Shown here one piece after another: positions 26,336 to 34,816 of a stretch of DNA of 51,802 bases. How positions within the stretch are numbered: the stretch's first letter is position 1; every line of letters begins with the position of its first letter. The translations under genes were made by a program, and so were the position numbers. The DNA lies in the NCBI GenBank assembly GCA_963661945.1, contig CAVLDP010000017.1:1-51802 (forward strand), written 5' to 3'. Origin of the DNA: CAVLDP01 sp963661945. GTDB taxonomy: Bacteria > Bacillota > Clostridia > Lachnospirales > Lachnospiraceae. Below the pieces are notes generated by a model. The model saw only the letters and a program-made list of their open reading frames with translations, did not search any database and was not told the origin of the DNA.

Positions 26336-27020
26336 ATGTCAGAATCCGATAATGCATTCCGTCAATTTCCAGGATTCCTTCATCCTGCATTCGTCCTAGT
26401 TCTCGCGACAGAGCGCTACGATTAACACCCAGGAATTCTGCAAAAGCAGTCTGATTAAATGGAATTGTAACTCCATCCTCGCTATCTGCATGTCTGCTGG
26501 TAAGATAGATCATCACACGGTCTCGAAGCGCTTTCTCGCTTAAGATGCGAACCTTCAGATTGAAGAAGGTATTCTGATCCGCCATACGATGCATGAGATT
26601 TAGAAGCAGCTGATGGTTGTAGAGACAACTCTTATTGCAGCGCTCCGGCGAAACCATAAGAGACCTTATATCAATAAGAAGAACTACACTCTTGCCAAGG
26701 GAAGCAACCTGCACCGGGCTGGAATTTACCCCTTTGATGGCCAGCGCTTCTCCGAAGATCTGACCAACCCCGAAATGATTCACATTTCGCTTCTCATATT
26801 CACTGGTATCATAAGATACCTCAATCTTGCCAGACAGCACTAAGCCACAGTAATGAAAGGCTTCTCCAGTGCGAAGTAGAATCTCATTTCTGGAATAGGT
26901 ACATATCTTGCCATGCAGCTCCTCTATCATCTCATAGATCAGGTCCTCTGGAATATCCAAAAACAAGGGACAAGAGAGAATTATATCTCCGTACTTCTCG
27001 CGGTCCTTCGCTGAAATCAT
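26334..27020 (-). CDS. Crp/Fnr-family transcriptional regulator 2 (HcpR candidate)
   Basis: 228 residues: cyclic-nucleotide-binding-like barrel (about 15-125) and winged helix with recognition segment FNQTAFAEFLGVNRSALSREL. It shares CNKSC and overall layout with regulator 1. ATG 27020 is chosen because CGGAGGTGG precedes it; upstream in-frame ATGs at 27062 and 27086 lack such a site, and the latter lies in the palindrome. It is divergent from hcp, the arrangement seen for HcpR, the Crp/Fnr-type controller of hybrid cluster protein genes in clostridia; that identity is inferred. Confidence 0.85.
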   Translation of the reverse strand: MISAKDREKYGDIILSCPLFLDIPEDLIYEMIEELHGKICTYSRNEILLRTGEAFHYCGLVLSGKIEVSYDTSEYEKRNVNHFGVGQIFGEALAIKGVNSSPVQVASLGKSVVLLIDIRSLMVSPERCNKSCLYNHQLLLNLMHRMADQNTFFNLKVRILSEKALRDRVMIYLTSRHADSEDGVTIPFNQTAFAEFLGVNRSALSRELGRMQDEGILEIDGMHYRILT

Positions 27021-27072
27021 AGAATCCACCTCCGAATTACTATCTTCATTCCCCTTTATCATAGAACAAAAT

Positions 27073-27088
27073 TGTTGCCGCAGCAACA
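27073..27088. promoter_or_regulatory. Palindromic operator between crp2 and hcp
   Basis: TGTTGCCGCAGCAACA: perfect 6-4-6 palindrome, centred about 77 bases before the hcp start. If TAAGAT at 27110-27115 is the hcp -10, the site is centred near -41.5, the position for class II activation by Crp/Fnr proteins. It shares both arms with the site before crp1. Confidence 0.65.
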
Positions 27089-27157
27089 GAATTGTCTGGA
27101 AAACCCGAGTAAGATGAAGTCATACAATAACTCGTATCTAAGAAATGGAGGACGAAA

Positions 27158-28693
27158 ATGGAAAATCAAATGTTTTGTTTTCAGTGTGAACAGACCGCAG
27201 GTTGCAGCGCTTGTACCAAGAGCGGTGTATGCGGTAAGACCCCAGAGATCGCTAATTTGCAGGATGTTCTGACTGGCGCTATCATTCGCCTTGCAGAATG
27301 CGGTAGAGACAAGAAGAATGATTCGCTGATCATCAAGTCTCTCTTCACGACAATTACAAATGTAAACTTCAACGAGGAGACCATCACATCTCTCATTAAT
27401 GAAGTGCACGCAGCAAGCGGCAAGCTGATCGACTACGATATGAAGCTTGTCTGGGAGGCTGATGAGGATATTCGTTCTCTCAAGTCCCTGATTCTCTTCG
27501 GAATCCGTGGTATGGCTGCCTATGCCTACCATGCAGAGGTGCTCGGTTATTCTAATGACACGGTAAATGATTTCTTCTACGAAGCTTTATGCGCAGTTGG
27601 CTCTAATAAGGGCATGGACGAGCTTCTCCCAATCGTACTTAAGGTTGGTGAGGTAAATCTAACCTGTATGGCAATGCTCGATGAAGCCAACACCAAGACT
27701 TATGGCAACCCTGTTCCTACAGAGGTTCCACTTACTGTCGAGAAGGGACCATTTATCGTAATTACAGGTCATGACCTCTACGATCTGAAGCAGCTTCTCG
27801 AGCAGACCAAGGATAAGGGCATCAACATCTACACCCATGGTGAGATGCTCCCAGCTCACGGCTATCCAGAGCTCAAGAAATATCCACATCTCAAGGGCAA
27901 CTTCGGAACAGCTTGGCAGAACCAGCAGAAAGAATTTGCAGATATTCCTGCACCAATTCTCTATACCACGAACTGCCTCATGCCACCTAAGGCAAGCTAC
28001 AGCGACCGCGTATTCACGACAGAGGTTGTCTCATATCCTGAGATCGTCCATGTTGGCGAGGACAAGGATTTCACACCTGTTATTGAGAAGGCTCTTGAGC
28101 TTGGCGGATATTCAGAGGATACAGAATTCACCGGCATCAATGGTGGCAAGACTGTAATGACTGGCTTCGGCAGAAATACAGTCCTTGAAAATGCCGGAAC
28201 CATCGTCGATGCAGTAAAGGGCGGCGCAATCAAGCACTTCTTCCTGGTTGCAGGCTGTGACGGCGCAAAGCCAGGCAGAAATTACTACACCGATTTTGTA
28301 AAGCAGACGCCAGACGATACCATTATCCTGACACTTGCTTGTGGCAAATATCGTTTCAACGACTTAGACCTCGGTCAGATTGGACCATTCCCACGAATCC
28401 TCGACATGGGTCAGTGTAACGATGCATATGGTGCAATTCAGGTAGCAGTAGCTCTTGCCAATGCCTTTGACTGTGGTGTCAACGACCTGCCACTCTCTAT
28501 GGTGCTCTCATGGTATGAGCAGAAGGCAGTATGTATTCTGCTTACTCTCCTGCACCTTGGAATTCAGAATATCCTGCTTGGACCATCTCTCCCAGCATTC
28601 ATTTCACCAAACGTACTGAATGTTCTGGTTGAGAATTATAATATTGCCCCAATCTCCACTCCAGAAGAGGATCTTAAGAAGATTCTGGGCTAA
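27158..28693 (+). CDS. hcp: Hybrid cluster protein (hydroxylamine reductase / NO-stress)
   Basis: A 511-residue cytoplasmic metalloprotein. It reduces hydroxylamine in vitro and, as now understood in E. coli, reduces nitric oxide or S-nitrosylates. The N-terminal [4Fe-4S]-type ligands follow C-x2-C-x8-C-x5-C (Cys 7, 10, 19, 25), with an extra Cys at 16. Hybrid-cluster ligand regions are visible: HGEMLPAHGYP, TTNCLMPPKASYSDRVFTT, VAGCDGAKPGRNYY and ILTLACGKYRFN, with a final Glu/Lys region LSWYEQKAV. GGAGG is well spaced before the ATG. It is monocistronic, and regulator 2 is divergent. Confidence 0.95.
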   Translation: MENQMFCFQCEQTAGCSACTKSGVCGKTPEIANLQDVLTGAIIRLAECGRDKKNDSLIIKSLFTTITNVNFNEETITSLINEVHAASGKLIDYDMKLVWEADEDIRSLKSLILFGIRGMAAYAYHAEVLGYSNDTVNDFFYEALCAVGSNKGMDELLPIVLKVGEVNLTCMAMLDEANTKTYGNPVPTEVPLTVEKGPFIVITGHDLYDLKQLLEQTKDKGINIYTHGEMLPAHGYPELKKYPHLKGNFGTAWQNQQKEFADIPAPILYTTNCLMPPKASYSDRVFTTEVVSYPEIVHVGEDKDFTPVIEKALELGGYSEDTEFTGINGGKTVMTGFGRNTVLENAGTIVDAVKGGAIKHFFLVAGCDGAKPGRNYYTDFVKQTPDDTIILTLACGKYRFNDLDLGQIGPFPRILDMGQCNDAYGAIQVAVALANAFDCGVNDLPLSMVLSWYEQKAVCILLTLLHLGIQNILLGPSLPAFISPNVLNVLVENYNIAPISTPEEDLKKILG

Positions 28694-28723
28694 TTCCTTG
28701 AAAATGAATTATCTAACTCATAG

Positions 28724-28760
28724 AGAGCGTCTGTCATTTGGCAGGCGCTTCTTCTATTAT
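28724..28760 (+). terminator. Intrinsic terminator of hcp
   Basis: AGCGTCTG (28726-28733) pairs with CAGGCGCT (28742-28749), one G.U pair, followed by TCTTCTATTATT. About 30 bases after the hcp stop. Confidence 0.65.
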
Positions 28761-28799
28761 TATGTTAGAATAGAGGAAAATGACAAAAAGGAGTAAGAA

Positions 28800-29999
28800 A
28801 TGGGCTTCAAGACAAAGGTACGAAAGAAACTGGAGAGAATCGTCTCAAATTATGGTTATACGCTTGTGAAAAACCCAGATTTAGCCGCCCTCCAGGAGGT
28901 GATCGAGGACAAACATATTCCACTTGATCCATCATCTCTTGCCGCGCGTGATTCTTCTATCTATACTCTGGCTTGGCTGATTCCACCGATGGCACCAGGA
29001 GCAGGCGGACATCGTACCATTTTCCGTACAATTTCAAACTTACGCAAGCAAGGGATTCGTTCTTCTGTCTATATCTATGGTCCTGTCGGAGATCTGCCAA
29101 GTGAGACCCTTCGTCAGATGGTTCTTGACTATTACCAGATTGACCTTTGCGACAACGAAATCTATGGAAACACATCCTACCTTACTTATGCAGATGGAAT
29201 TATGGCGACATCCTGGGAGACCGCTTACTTTGCCAACCGATTTGACAACTGTCTGGCCAAGTTCTATTTCGTTCAGGATTTTGAGCCCCTCTTCTATGGG
29301 AGGGATTCGCTCTATTATCTGGCAGAGAACACCTACAAGCTTGGCTTCTATGGCATAACAGCAGGTCACTGGCTGGATAAGAAATGTAATCTCGAATACG
29401 GTATGGAAACAGTCGGCTTTAATTTCTCCTACGACCGCGATGTCTATAAGACGCATCCAGGCGAGAAGTTCCAGGATGACAAGCTGCACATCTTCTTCTA
29501 CGCGCGGCCTTCCACCGGCAGACGCGCCTTTGAAATGGGTGTGCTATCCTTCACGCGTCTTGCTAGCCTTCGCGATGATTTCGTGGTAGAATTTGCGGGT
29601 CAGTCTCTGTCTGGATATGATTTACATTTTCCATATGTTGATCATGGAATTCTATCTCCAAGTGAATTGTCCCAGCTCTATAGCAAATGCGAGATTTCCG
29701 TGGTATTATCCCTTACGAACCTGTCTCTTCTTCCGTATGAGATTATGGCGTCTGGCTCCGTCGTTCTCATCAATGAAGGAGAGAATAATTCCTGGGCTAT
29801 CAATGAGACAAATGCAATTGTAACAAGCATGGATCCAATCGACATTGCCGACAAATTAGACAGCTGTCTATCTGACAAGGATCGCTTATCTGCCCTCAGG
29901 CAGGCCGGAATGGACTCTCTCCCACAAGAGACCTGGTTTGAGACCAGTATTGTCGCCGGCGACTTTATCAAGGAGAAATTAGATCAACAATTGGTCTAA
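28800..29999 (+). CDS. WsaF-like GT4 glycosyltransferase
   Basis: A 399-residue GT-B glycosyltransferase resembling the WsaF rhamnosyltransferase group. The N-terminal half has AWLIPPMAPGAGGHRTIFR (near residue 58); the middle has KFYFVQDFEPLFYGRDS. The C-terminal half has IFFYARPSTGRRAFEMG and the sugar-nucleotide site SLLPYEIMASGSVVLIN, with a Glu in the conserved PxE(I)M position. No membrane segment or signal peptide. A dTDP-rhamnose donor is typical of the group, but no rml genes are present here. A -10-like TAGAAT lies at 28768-28773. It is followed by MATE and acyltransferase genes in the same direction. Confidence 0.78.
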   Translation: MGFKTKVRKKLERIVSNYGYTLVKNPDLAALQEVIEDKHIPLDPSSLAARDSSIYTLAWLIPPMAPGAGGHRTIFRTISNLRKQGIRSSVYIYGPVGDLPSETLRQMVLDYYQIDLCDNEIYGNTSYLTYADGIMATSWETAYFANRFDNCLAKFYFVQDFEPLFYGRDSLYYLAENTYKLGFYGITAGHWLDKKCNLEYGMETVGFNFSYDRDVYKTHPGEKFQDDKLHIFFYARPSTGRRAFEMGVLSFTRLASLRDDFVVEFAGQSLSGYDLHFPYVDHGILSPSELSQLYSKCEISVVLSLTNLSLLPYEIMASGSVVLINEGENNSWAINETNAIVTSMDPIDIADKLDSCLSDKDRLSALRQAGMDSLPQETWFETSIVAGDFIKEKLDQQLV

Positions 30000-30010
30000 G
30001 ATACAGATTT

Positions 30011-31402
30011 ATGACTTTTCGAGAAAAATATATTGGCGATAGGAAGTTCTATAAGCACGCCCTTGCCATAGCGCTTCCTATGATTGTACAGAACATGATT
30101 ACCACCTTCGTCTCCATGCTTGATAACATCATGGTAGGCCAGATTGGTACCGCAGAGATGAGTGGCGTATCCATCGTCAATCAATTCATCTTTATCTTCA
30201 ACCTGACGCTCTTCGGCGGTTTGTCTGGAGCGTCTATTTTTGGTGCCCAATTTTACGGCAAGCAGGACTATGAAGGCCAGAAATATACCTTCCGCTTCCG
30301 ACTCGTTCTTGCAGCGATTATTGTCTTAGTCTTCGCCCTGATTTTTGGCTTCTTCCAGGATCCTCTCATCCGCCTCTTCCTAAGCACAGATGACTCTCCT
30401 GCCATCATTCAGGCGACGCTTAGCTCCGGCAAGACCTATATGGGCATCATGATTATTAGTATGATTCCATTTGCCATAGGACAGGCCTACGCTTCAACCC
30501 TTCGAGAATGCGGCGAGACCAGAGTCCCTATGATTGCTGCATTTGCGGCAGTTGGCGTCAATCTCTTCCTGGATTATGCCCTGATTTTCGGCAAATTCGG
30601 CTTCCCTTGCCTTGGTGTAGCCGGTGCAGCCATTGCAACCGTACTTGCCAAGACCATTGAGGCTTCCTATATGGTGATTTGGACCCACGCACATACCTCC
30701 CGCATTCATTGTATGGCAGGAGTATATCGTGGCTTCTATATGCCGGGCTACTTGGTAGCTGATATCATAAAGAGAGGCTGCCCTCTCCTGGCCAATGAAT
30801 TCCTCTGGTCTCTTGGCATGTCCGTCATCGCTCAATGCTACTCTGTCCGTGGTATTGATGTCGTTGCTGCAAGAAATATTGCATCCACGCTTTCCAACCT
30901 CTTCGGAGTTGTCTATGTACAGCTTGGCGCTTGTACCGGAATTATCGTTGGCGCCCTGCTTGGAGCTGGTGAGCTGGAGAAGGCCAGAGATACCGACAAC
31001 AAGATGATCGTCTTCTCGATGATATTCACTATCATCGTAGCCATCATCATGCTGCCAATCTCCTTCCTCTTCCCAGATCTATACAATACAGAAGAAGAAG
31101 TTCGCTCCTTAGCGACCTATTTCCTACTGATTACCTGTGGTGCCATGCCGATTTGGTCCTATACCAACTCCTGCTACTTCACCCTGCGTTGCGGAGGCAA
31201 GACTGGCATTACCTTCTTATTTGATTTCGTCTTCACCTACTTCGTTATGATACCGGTGGCCTTCGTCCTGACCAGATTCACAAACTGGGATATACACGTC
31301 GTAATTCCACTTGTTACTTATTCTGAACTTCTGAAGGTCGTCGTCGGATATCTCCTGGTACGAAGTGACCTATGGATCGTAAATCTCGTAGACAAGGAAT
31401 AG
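30011..31402 (+). CDS. MATE-family multidrug/flippase-type exporter 1
   Basis: 463 residues, about twelve membrane segments, with the two-bundle MATE/MatE layout: LPMIVQNMITTFVSMLDNIMVGQIG at the start of the first bundle and GCPLLANEFLWSLGMSVIAQCYS at the second. These transporters use Na+ or H+ gradients to export cationic drugs or metabolites. Eleven bases follow the preceding glycosyltransferase, and its last codons precede the acyltransferase start by eight bases, so the three likely form an operon. Substrate unknown. Confidence 0.9.
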   Translation: MTFREKYIGDRKFYKHALAIALPMIVQNMITTFVSMLDNIMVGQIGTAEMSGVSIVNQFIFIFNLTLFGGLSGASIFGAQFYGKQDYEGQKYTFRFRLVLAAIIVLVFALIFGFFQDPLIRLFLSTDDSPAIIQATLSSGKTYMGIMIISMIPFAIGQAYASTLRECGETRVPMIAAFAAVGVNLFLDYALIFGKFGFPCLGVAGAAIATVLAKTIEASYMVIWTHAHTSRIHCMAGVYRGFYMPGYLVADIIKRGCPLLANEFLWSLGMSVIAQCYSVRGIDVVAARNIASTLSNLFGVVYVQLGACTGIIVGALLGAGELEKARDTDNKMIVFSMIFTIIVAIIMLPISFLFPDLYNTEEEVRSLATYFLLITCGAMPIWSYTNSCYFTLRCGGKTGITFLFDFVFTYFVMIPVAFVLTRFTNWDIHVVIPLVTYSELLKVVVGYLLVRSDLWIVNLVDKE

Positions 31403-31410
31403 GAGCAGAT

Positions 31411-32451
31411 ATGGCAACTTCAAACAAATCACGATTACTATGGGTTGATGCCGCCAAGTTCCTTGGCATCTATTACATTTGGCTCGGTCACATGACCTAT
31501 CAGATTGGTCTCATGTGGCCCTTCCTGTGTTCCTTCAACCTATCCTTCTTTTTCTTCCTGTCCGGATGCACAGACTACCTCTCTCACGAGACCAACTTCT
31601 TCCGCTATACCCTGAGCCGCATCAAGAGACTCTATATCCCATTTCTCTTCTTCGCAGCTCTCTCCATCCTGGTGAAATCTGTGACAGCAAATGCGGATGC
31701 TGCCTCCGTAAAGCAAATGATAAGAGATGCCTTGCTTGGTGCACCACGTGAGAACTATTTTGCTTATCAGCTCTGGTTCTTAACCGCCCTACTTATCATG
31801 TCTATAATCTTCTTCATCCTGAAGCAGATTCGAAATAAGGCTATCATTATTCTAATTGCTGCTATCCCTTGCGTCTTACTAATTAGCGGTGTTTGGGGCT
31901 TAAGTACCACCACCCCATTTAATTTCTACTATGTTATGCAGCAGATCATCTTCTACGCGGTTGGCTACTGTGCTATGCCTTCTATCAGCCGACTCTTCGA
32001 GCTTAAGACTACAAAAGACAAGCAGTTCTTCGCACTAAGCATCATCCTGACTGGTCTCTTTGCTGTGGCGGTCTATTATTACAAGGACCCGATTAATTTC
32101 TTCGCCGGAAGCATGGAAAGTAAGGTGGGTGCACTTCTCCTACGGCTTCTCGTGCCAATTCGGAGTCTGCTTCTCATCTATCTTGCACTCTGCATCGCAC
32201 GCTTACTTCAGTTTGCATCCCTCTTCCGCAGACTAGGAGAGGACACCCTCTATCTCTGTGGCAATGAGTTCGTCGTAAAATGCCTGGCTTCCCTTGGCCT
32301 GACGAAATTATATCTGTCTGGGCATGTGCTTCCATTTAATATAACGTCCGGAATTGGGCTCTACATCTATGTCTTTCTGCTCATGCTGCTGACTGACCTC
32401 ATCATCGTACCTCTCGAAAAGGTCCTGCTTCAGCCATTTAACAAGCATTGA
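31411..32451 (+). CDS. Membrane acyltransferase family 3
   Basis: A 346-residue integral membrane protein with about ten spans and the acyltransferase-3 (OafA/NodX/WecH) signature. The N-terminal RLLWVDAAKFLGIYYIWLGHMTY carries the catalytic His; SFFFFLSGCTDYL and YTLSRIKRLYIPFLFF supply the conserved Arg. It would O-acetylate a surface glycan. Start ATG 31411 is preceded by AGGAG; the ORF can be read 13 codons further upstream into the MATE gene, which lacks support. The last codons contain the -35 of the GDSL hydrolase promoter. Confidence 0.85.
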   Translation: MATSNKSRLLWVDAAKFLGIYYIWLGHMTYQIGLMWPFLCSFNLSFFFFLSGCTDYLSHETNFFRYTLSRIKRLYIPFLFFAALSILVKSVTANADAASVKQMIRDALLGAPRENYFAYQLWFLTALLIMSIIFFILKQIRNKAIIILIAAIPCVLLISGVWGLSTTTPFNFYYVMQQIIFYAVGYCAMPSISRLFELKTTKDKQFFALSIILTGLFAVAVYYYKDPINFFAGSMESKVGALLLRLLVPIRSLLLIYLALCIARLLQFASLFRRLGEDTLYLCGNEFVVKCLASLGLTKLYLSGHVLPFNITSGIGLYIYVFLLMLLTDLIIVPLEKVLLQPFNKH

Positions 32452-32507
32452 CAGCAGACTATTATGCGTTATACAATATTCATAAGTATGTTGAACTTGG
32501 ATTCAAC
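32448..32507 (+). promoter_or_regulatory. GDSL hydrolase promoter with a downstream dyad
   Basis: TTGACA (32448-32453), 18 bases, TACAAT (32472-32477); the -35 overlaps the stop of the acyltransferase gene. The perfect inverted repeat GTTGAA-N6-TTCAAC occupies 32490-32507, just past the expected start site and five bases before the ribosome binding site. It could be a repressor site or a 5' mRNA hairpin. Confidence 0.65.
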
Positions 32508-32530
32508 TTGTGAAAGGGGTAGGTAATATT

Positions 32531-33271
32531 ATGAAAAAAGGAACAAAACTTTTGGCACTGCTTCTAGCTGGTGTCACTCTCTTCGGAAGCTCCATTTCCG
32601 TTGAAGCAAGCTCCGGACCTCTTGTCTATACCATGGGTGATTCTGTTATGGATGGCATCCGCAATTCCTTCGTCGGAACAGCAGATACTCTCTGTAATGA
32701 GTATGGCTACTCCATCGGACTTGATGCTGCTCACTCAGGAACAATTATTACAGATTCTGCTATGTCTGTTAGCCTATTCTCCCAGTATAATCAGGTAGAA
32801 TGGGCCATTGGCAAGTACGGATACGATGCAAATACCATCTTCGTTCTCGATGGCGGAACCAATGATATCTCCTTTTATTGCAAGGATATGGACAGAAGCG
32901 GTTCTTCCACTCTGACCATCTCTGGTGGTGCCGACAGATCCCGTGATATCGCTGCATCTACCGAGGATCTCCTGACCAAAATCTGTGAGAGAGTCGGCAA
33001 CGAACCTGGCAAGGCCAATAATGTGAAGATTTTCTTCCTGATTCCTAATATGCAGGCTGCTGAATATCATCACAACGCCAACTGGGATACCGGTGTTAAT
33101 CAGTATCTGGCAGCTCAAAAGGCATCCGTCCAGAAGTTCTCTGATCGTGGTGTCATCATGATTGATCTGGGCGAAATACTTGATGCATCGACTGACCTTG
33201 CAGATATTGTCCATCCAAACAAATCCGGATATGACAAGATTGCAAGCGAAATCATGACTTATATCAAATAG
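32531..33271 (+). CDS. Secreted SGNH/GDSL hydrolase
   Basis: 246 residues with a typical signal peptide (MKKGTKLLALLLAGVTLFGSSISVEAS). The mature part has the SGNH blocks: GDSVMDG (nucleophile Ser, about residue 40), a Gly block near HSGTIITDSA, GGTNDIS (Asn), and C-terminal DIVHPNKSGYDKI (Asp and His). It is probably an extracellular esterase removing acetyl groups from polysaccharide, consistent with the O-acyltransferase just upstream. Start ATG 32531 follows AAAGGGGTAGG; an in-frame GTG at 32510 overlaps that site. Confidence 0.88.
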   Translation: MKKGTKLLALLLAGVTLFGSSISVEASSGPLVYTMGDSVMDGIRNSFVGTADTLCNEYGYSIGLDAAHSGTIITDSAMSVSLFSQYNQVEWAIGKYGYDANTIFVLDGGTNDISFYCKDMDRSGSSTLTISGGADRSRDIAASTEDLLTKICERVGNEPGKANNVKIFFLIPNMQAAEYHHNANWDTGVNQYLAAQKASVQKFSDRGVIMIDLGEILDASTDLADIVHPNKSGYDKIASEIMTYIK

Positions 33272-33276
33272 TATGG

Positions 33277-33305
33277 TTGACGCATTCTACCTAGAATGCT
33301 AGAAT
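33277..33305 (+). promoter_or_regulatory. thiC promoter
   Basis: TTGACG (33277-33282), exactly 17 bases, TAGAAT (33300-33305). Transcription would begin about 33312, just before the TPP riboswitch. Confidence 0.75.
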
Positions 33306-33317
33306 CCCATATAGAAC

Positions 33318-33410
33318 TACAGCGGGGAGCTCACTGAAGTGGGCTGAGATCGAACTAGTGCGTTCGGGACCCTTAACCTGATTTGGATAATGCCAACGTA
33401 GGGAAATCAT
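33318..33410 (+). ncRNA. TPP riboswitch (THI element)
   Basis: Conserved segments of the thiamine pyrophosphate aptamer appear in order: GCGGGG (P1/P2 side), GGCTGAGAT (33342-33350), GACCCTTAACCTGAT (33368-33382), GGATAATGCCAACGTAGGGA (33385-33404). Binding of TPP should switch off thiC through the terminator immediately downstream. Confidence 0.95.
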
Positions 33411-33420
33411 GAAGCAGTAT

Positions 33421-33455
33421 GCGGATGTGCGTTTCTACGTGCATCCGTTTTTTTA
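33421..33455 (+). terminator. Riboswitch-controlled terminator
   Basis: CGGATG (33422-33427) pairs with CATCCG (33442-33447), followed by seven T residues. It lies 12 bases after the aptamer and 43 before thiC, as expected for the OFF state of a transcriptional TPP riboswitch. Confidence 0.85.
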
Positions 33456-33496
33456 TTCTCAGGGGATTGTAGAATACAAGAAATGAGGACAATATT

Positions 33497-34807
33497 ATGT
33501 CAAATTACACAACACAGATGGATGCCGCAAAGAAGGGCATCTTAACTCCTGAGATGAAGATCGTTGCCGCCAAAGAGCATATGGACGAAGAGAAACTTCT
33601 ATCCTATGTCGCAGAAGGCAAAGTCGCAATCTGCGCCAACAAACACCACAAGTGCCTCGATCCTGAAGGCGTCGGCTCCATGCTTCGCACCAAGATCAAT
33701 GTGAATCTGGGTGTTTCTCGCGATTGCAAGGATTACGACATCGAGATGCAGAAGGTTATGTCCGCAGTAGAGATGGGCGCAGAAGCCATCATGGATCTCT
33801 CCAGTCACGGCAATACTGAGCCTTTCCGCAGGAAGCTGACCTCAGAATGTCCAGCCATGATTGGTACTGTTCCGATCTACGACTCTGTCATTCACTATCA
33901 GAGAGATCTCGCAACTCTGACTGCTCAGGATTTCATTGATGTTGTCCGTCTACACGCAGAGGACGGTGTCGATTTCGTAACACTCCACTGTGGCATCACC
34001 AGGAAGACCATCGAGCAGATTAAGAAGCACAAGCGCAAGATGAATATCGTCTCTCGTGGCGGTTCCCTGATCTTCGCCTGGATGTCCATGACCGGAAATG
34101 AGAATCCATTCTATGAATATTTCGATGAAATTCTGGATATCTGCGAAGAGCACGATGTTACAATCTCACTGGGAGACGCCTGCCGACCAGGATGTCTTGC
34201 AGATGCGACAGATGTATGTCAGATTGAGGAGTTAGTTCGCTTAGGAGAACTGACTAGGAGAGCTTGGGCACATAATGTACAGGTTATGGTCGAAGGCCCT
34301 GGTCATGTACCAATGGACCAGATTGAAGCTAATATGAAGGTACAGCAGACAATCTGTGGCGGTGCACCATTCTATGTGCTCGGACCGCTCGTCACTGACA
34401 TTGCTCCTGGCTATGACCATATTACATCCGCAATCGGTGGTGCCATTGCTGCCGCTTCCGGTGCAGCTTTCCTCTGCTATGTAACCCCTGCAGAGCACTT
34501 AGCCCTTCCAAATGTTGATGATGTGAAGCAAGGTATTATTGCAAGTAAGATAGCAGCCCATGCTGCAGATATTGCTAAGGGAATTCCTGGCGCCAGAGAT
34601 ATTGACGACAAGATGGCAGATGCCAGACGTGAATTAGATTGGGAGGCGCAATTTGACTGTGCCCTAGATCCTAAGACTGCTCGTGCTATTCGCGATAGCA
34701 GAGCACCAGAAGATGACCATGCAGAGGCCTGCTCTATGTGCGGCAAGTTCTGTGCTGTCCGCAGCATGAACAAGGCCCTTGCTGGTGAATATATAGATAT
34801 CCTATAG
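33497..34807 (+). CDS. thiC: Phosphomethylpyrimidine synthase
   Basis: A 436-residue radical-SAM enzyme that converts aminoimidazole ribotide to hydroxymethylpyrimidine phosphate for thiamine. It has the family core (TKINVNLGVSRD, MDLSSHG, PIYDSVIHYQ, MVEGPGHVPMDQI, YDHITSAIGG) and the C-terminal [4Fe-4S] motif CSMCGKFC with Cys at about 412, 415 and 419. It is the short bacterial form without the N-terminal extension of proteobacterial ThiC. It is controlled by the upstream riboswitch and terminator. Other thi biosynthesis genes are not in the window; only thiT is, 8.4 kb upstream. Confidence 0.97.
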   Translation: MSNYTTQMDAAKKGILTPEMKIVAAKEHMDEEKLLSYVAEGKVAICANKHHKCLDPEGVGSMLRTKINVNLGVSRDCKDYDIEMQKVMSAVEMGAEAIMDLSSHGNTEPFRRKLTSECPAMIGTVPIYDSVIHYQRDLATLTAQDFIDVVRLHAEDGVDFVTLHCGITRKTIEQIKKHKRKMNIVSRGGSLIFAWMSMTGNENPFYEYFDEILDICEEHDVTISLGDACRPGCLADATDVCQIEELVRLGELTRRAWAHNVQVMVEGPGHVPMDQIEANMKVQQTICGGAPFYVLGPLVTDIAPGYDHITSAIGGAIAAASGAAFLCYVTPAEHLALPNVDDVKQGIIASKIAAHAADIAKGIPGARDIDDKMADARRELDWEAQFDCALDPKTARAIRDSRAPEDDHAEACSMCGKFCAVRSMNKALAGEYIDIL

Positions 34808-34816
34808 AATAAGTTC

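Noticed and set aside
27021..27086. Longer crp2 start at ATG 27086 or 27062
   Set aside because: No ribosome binding site, and the longest form would run through the palindromic operator.
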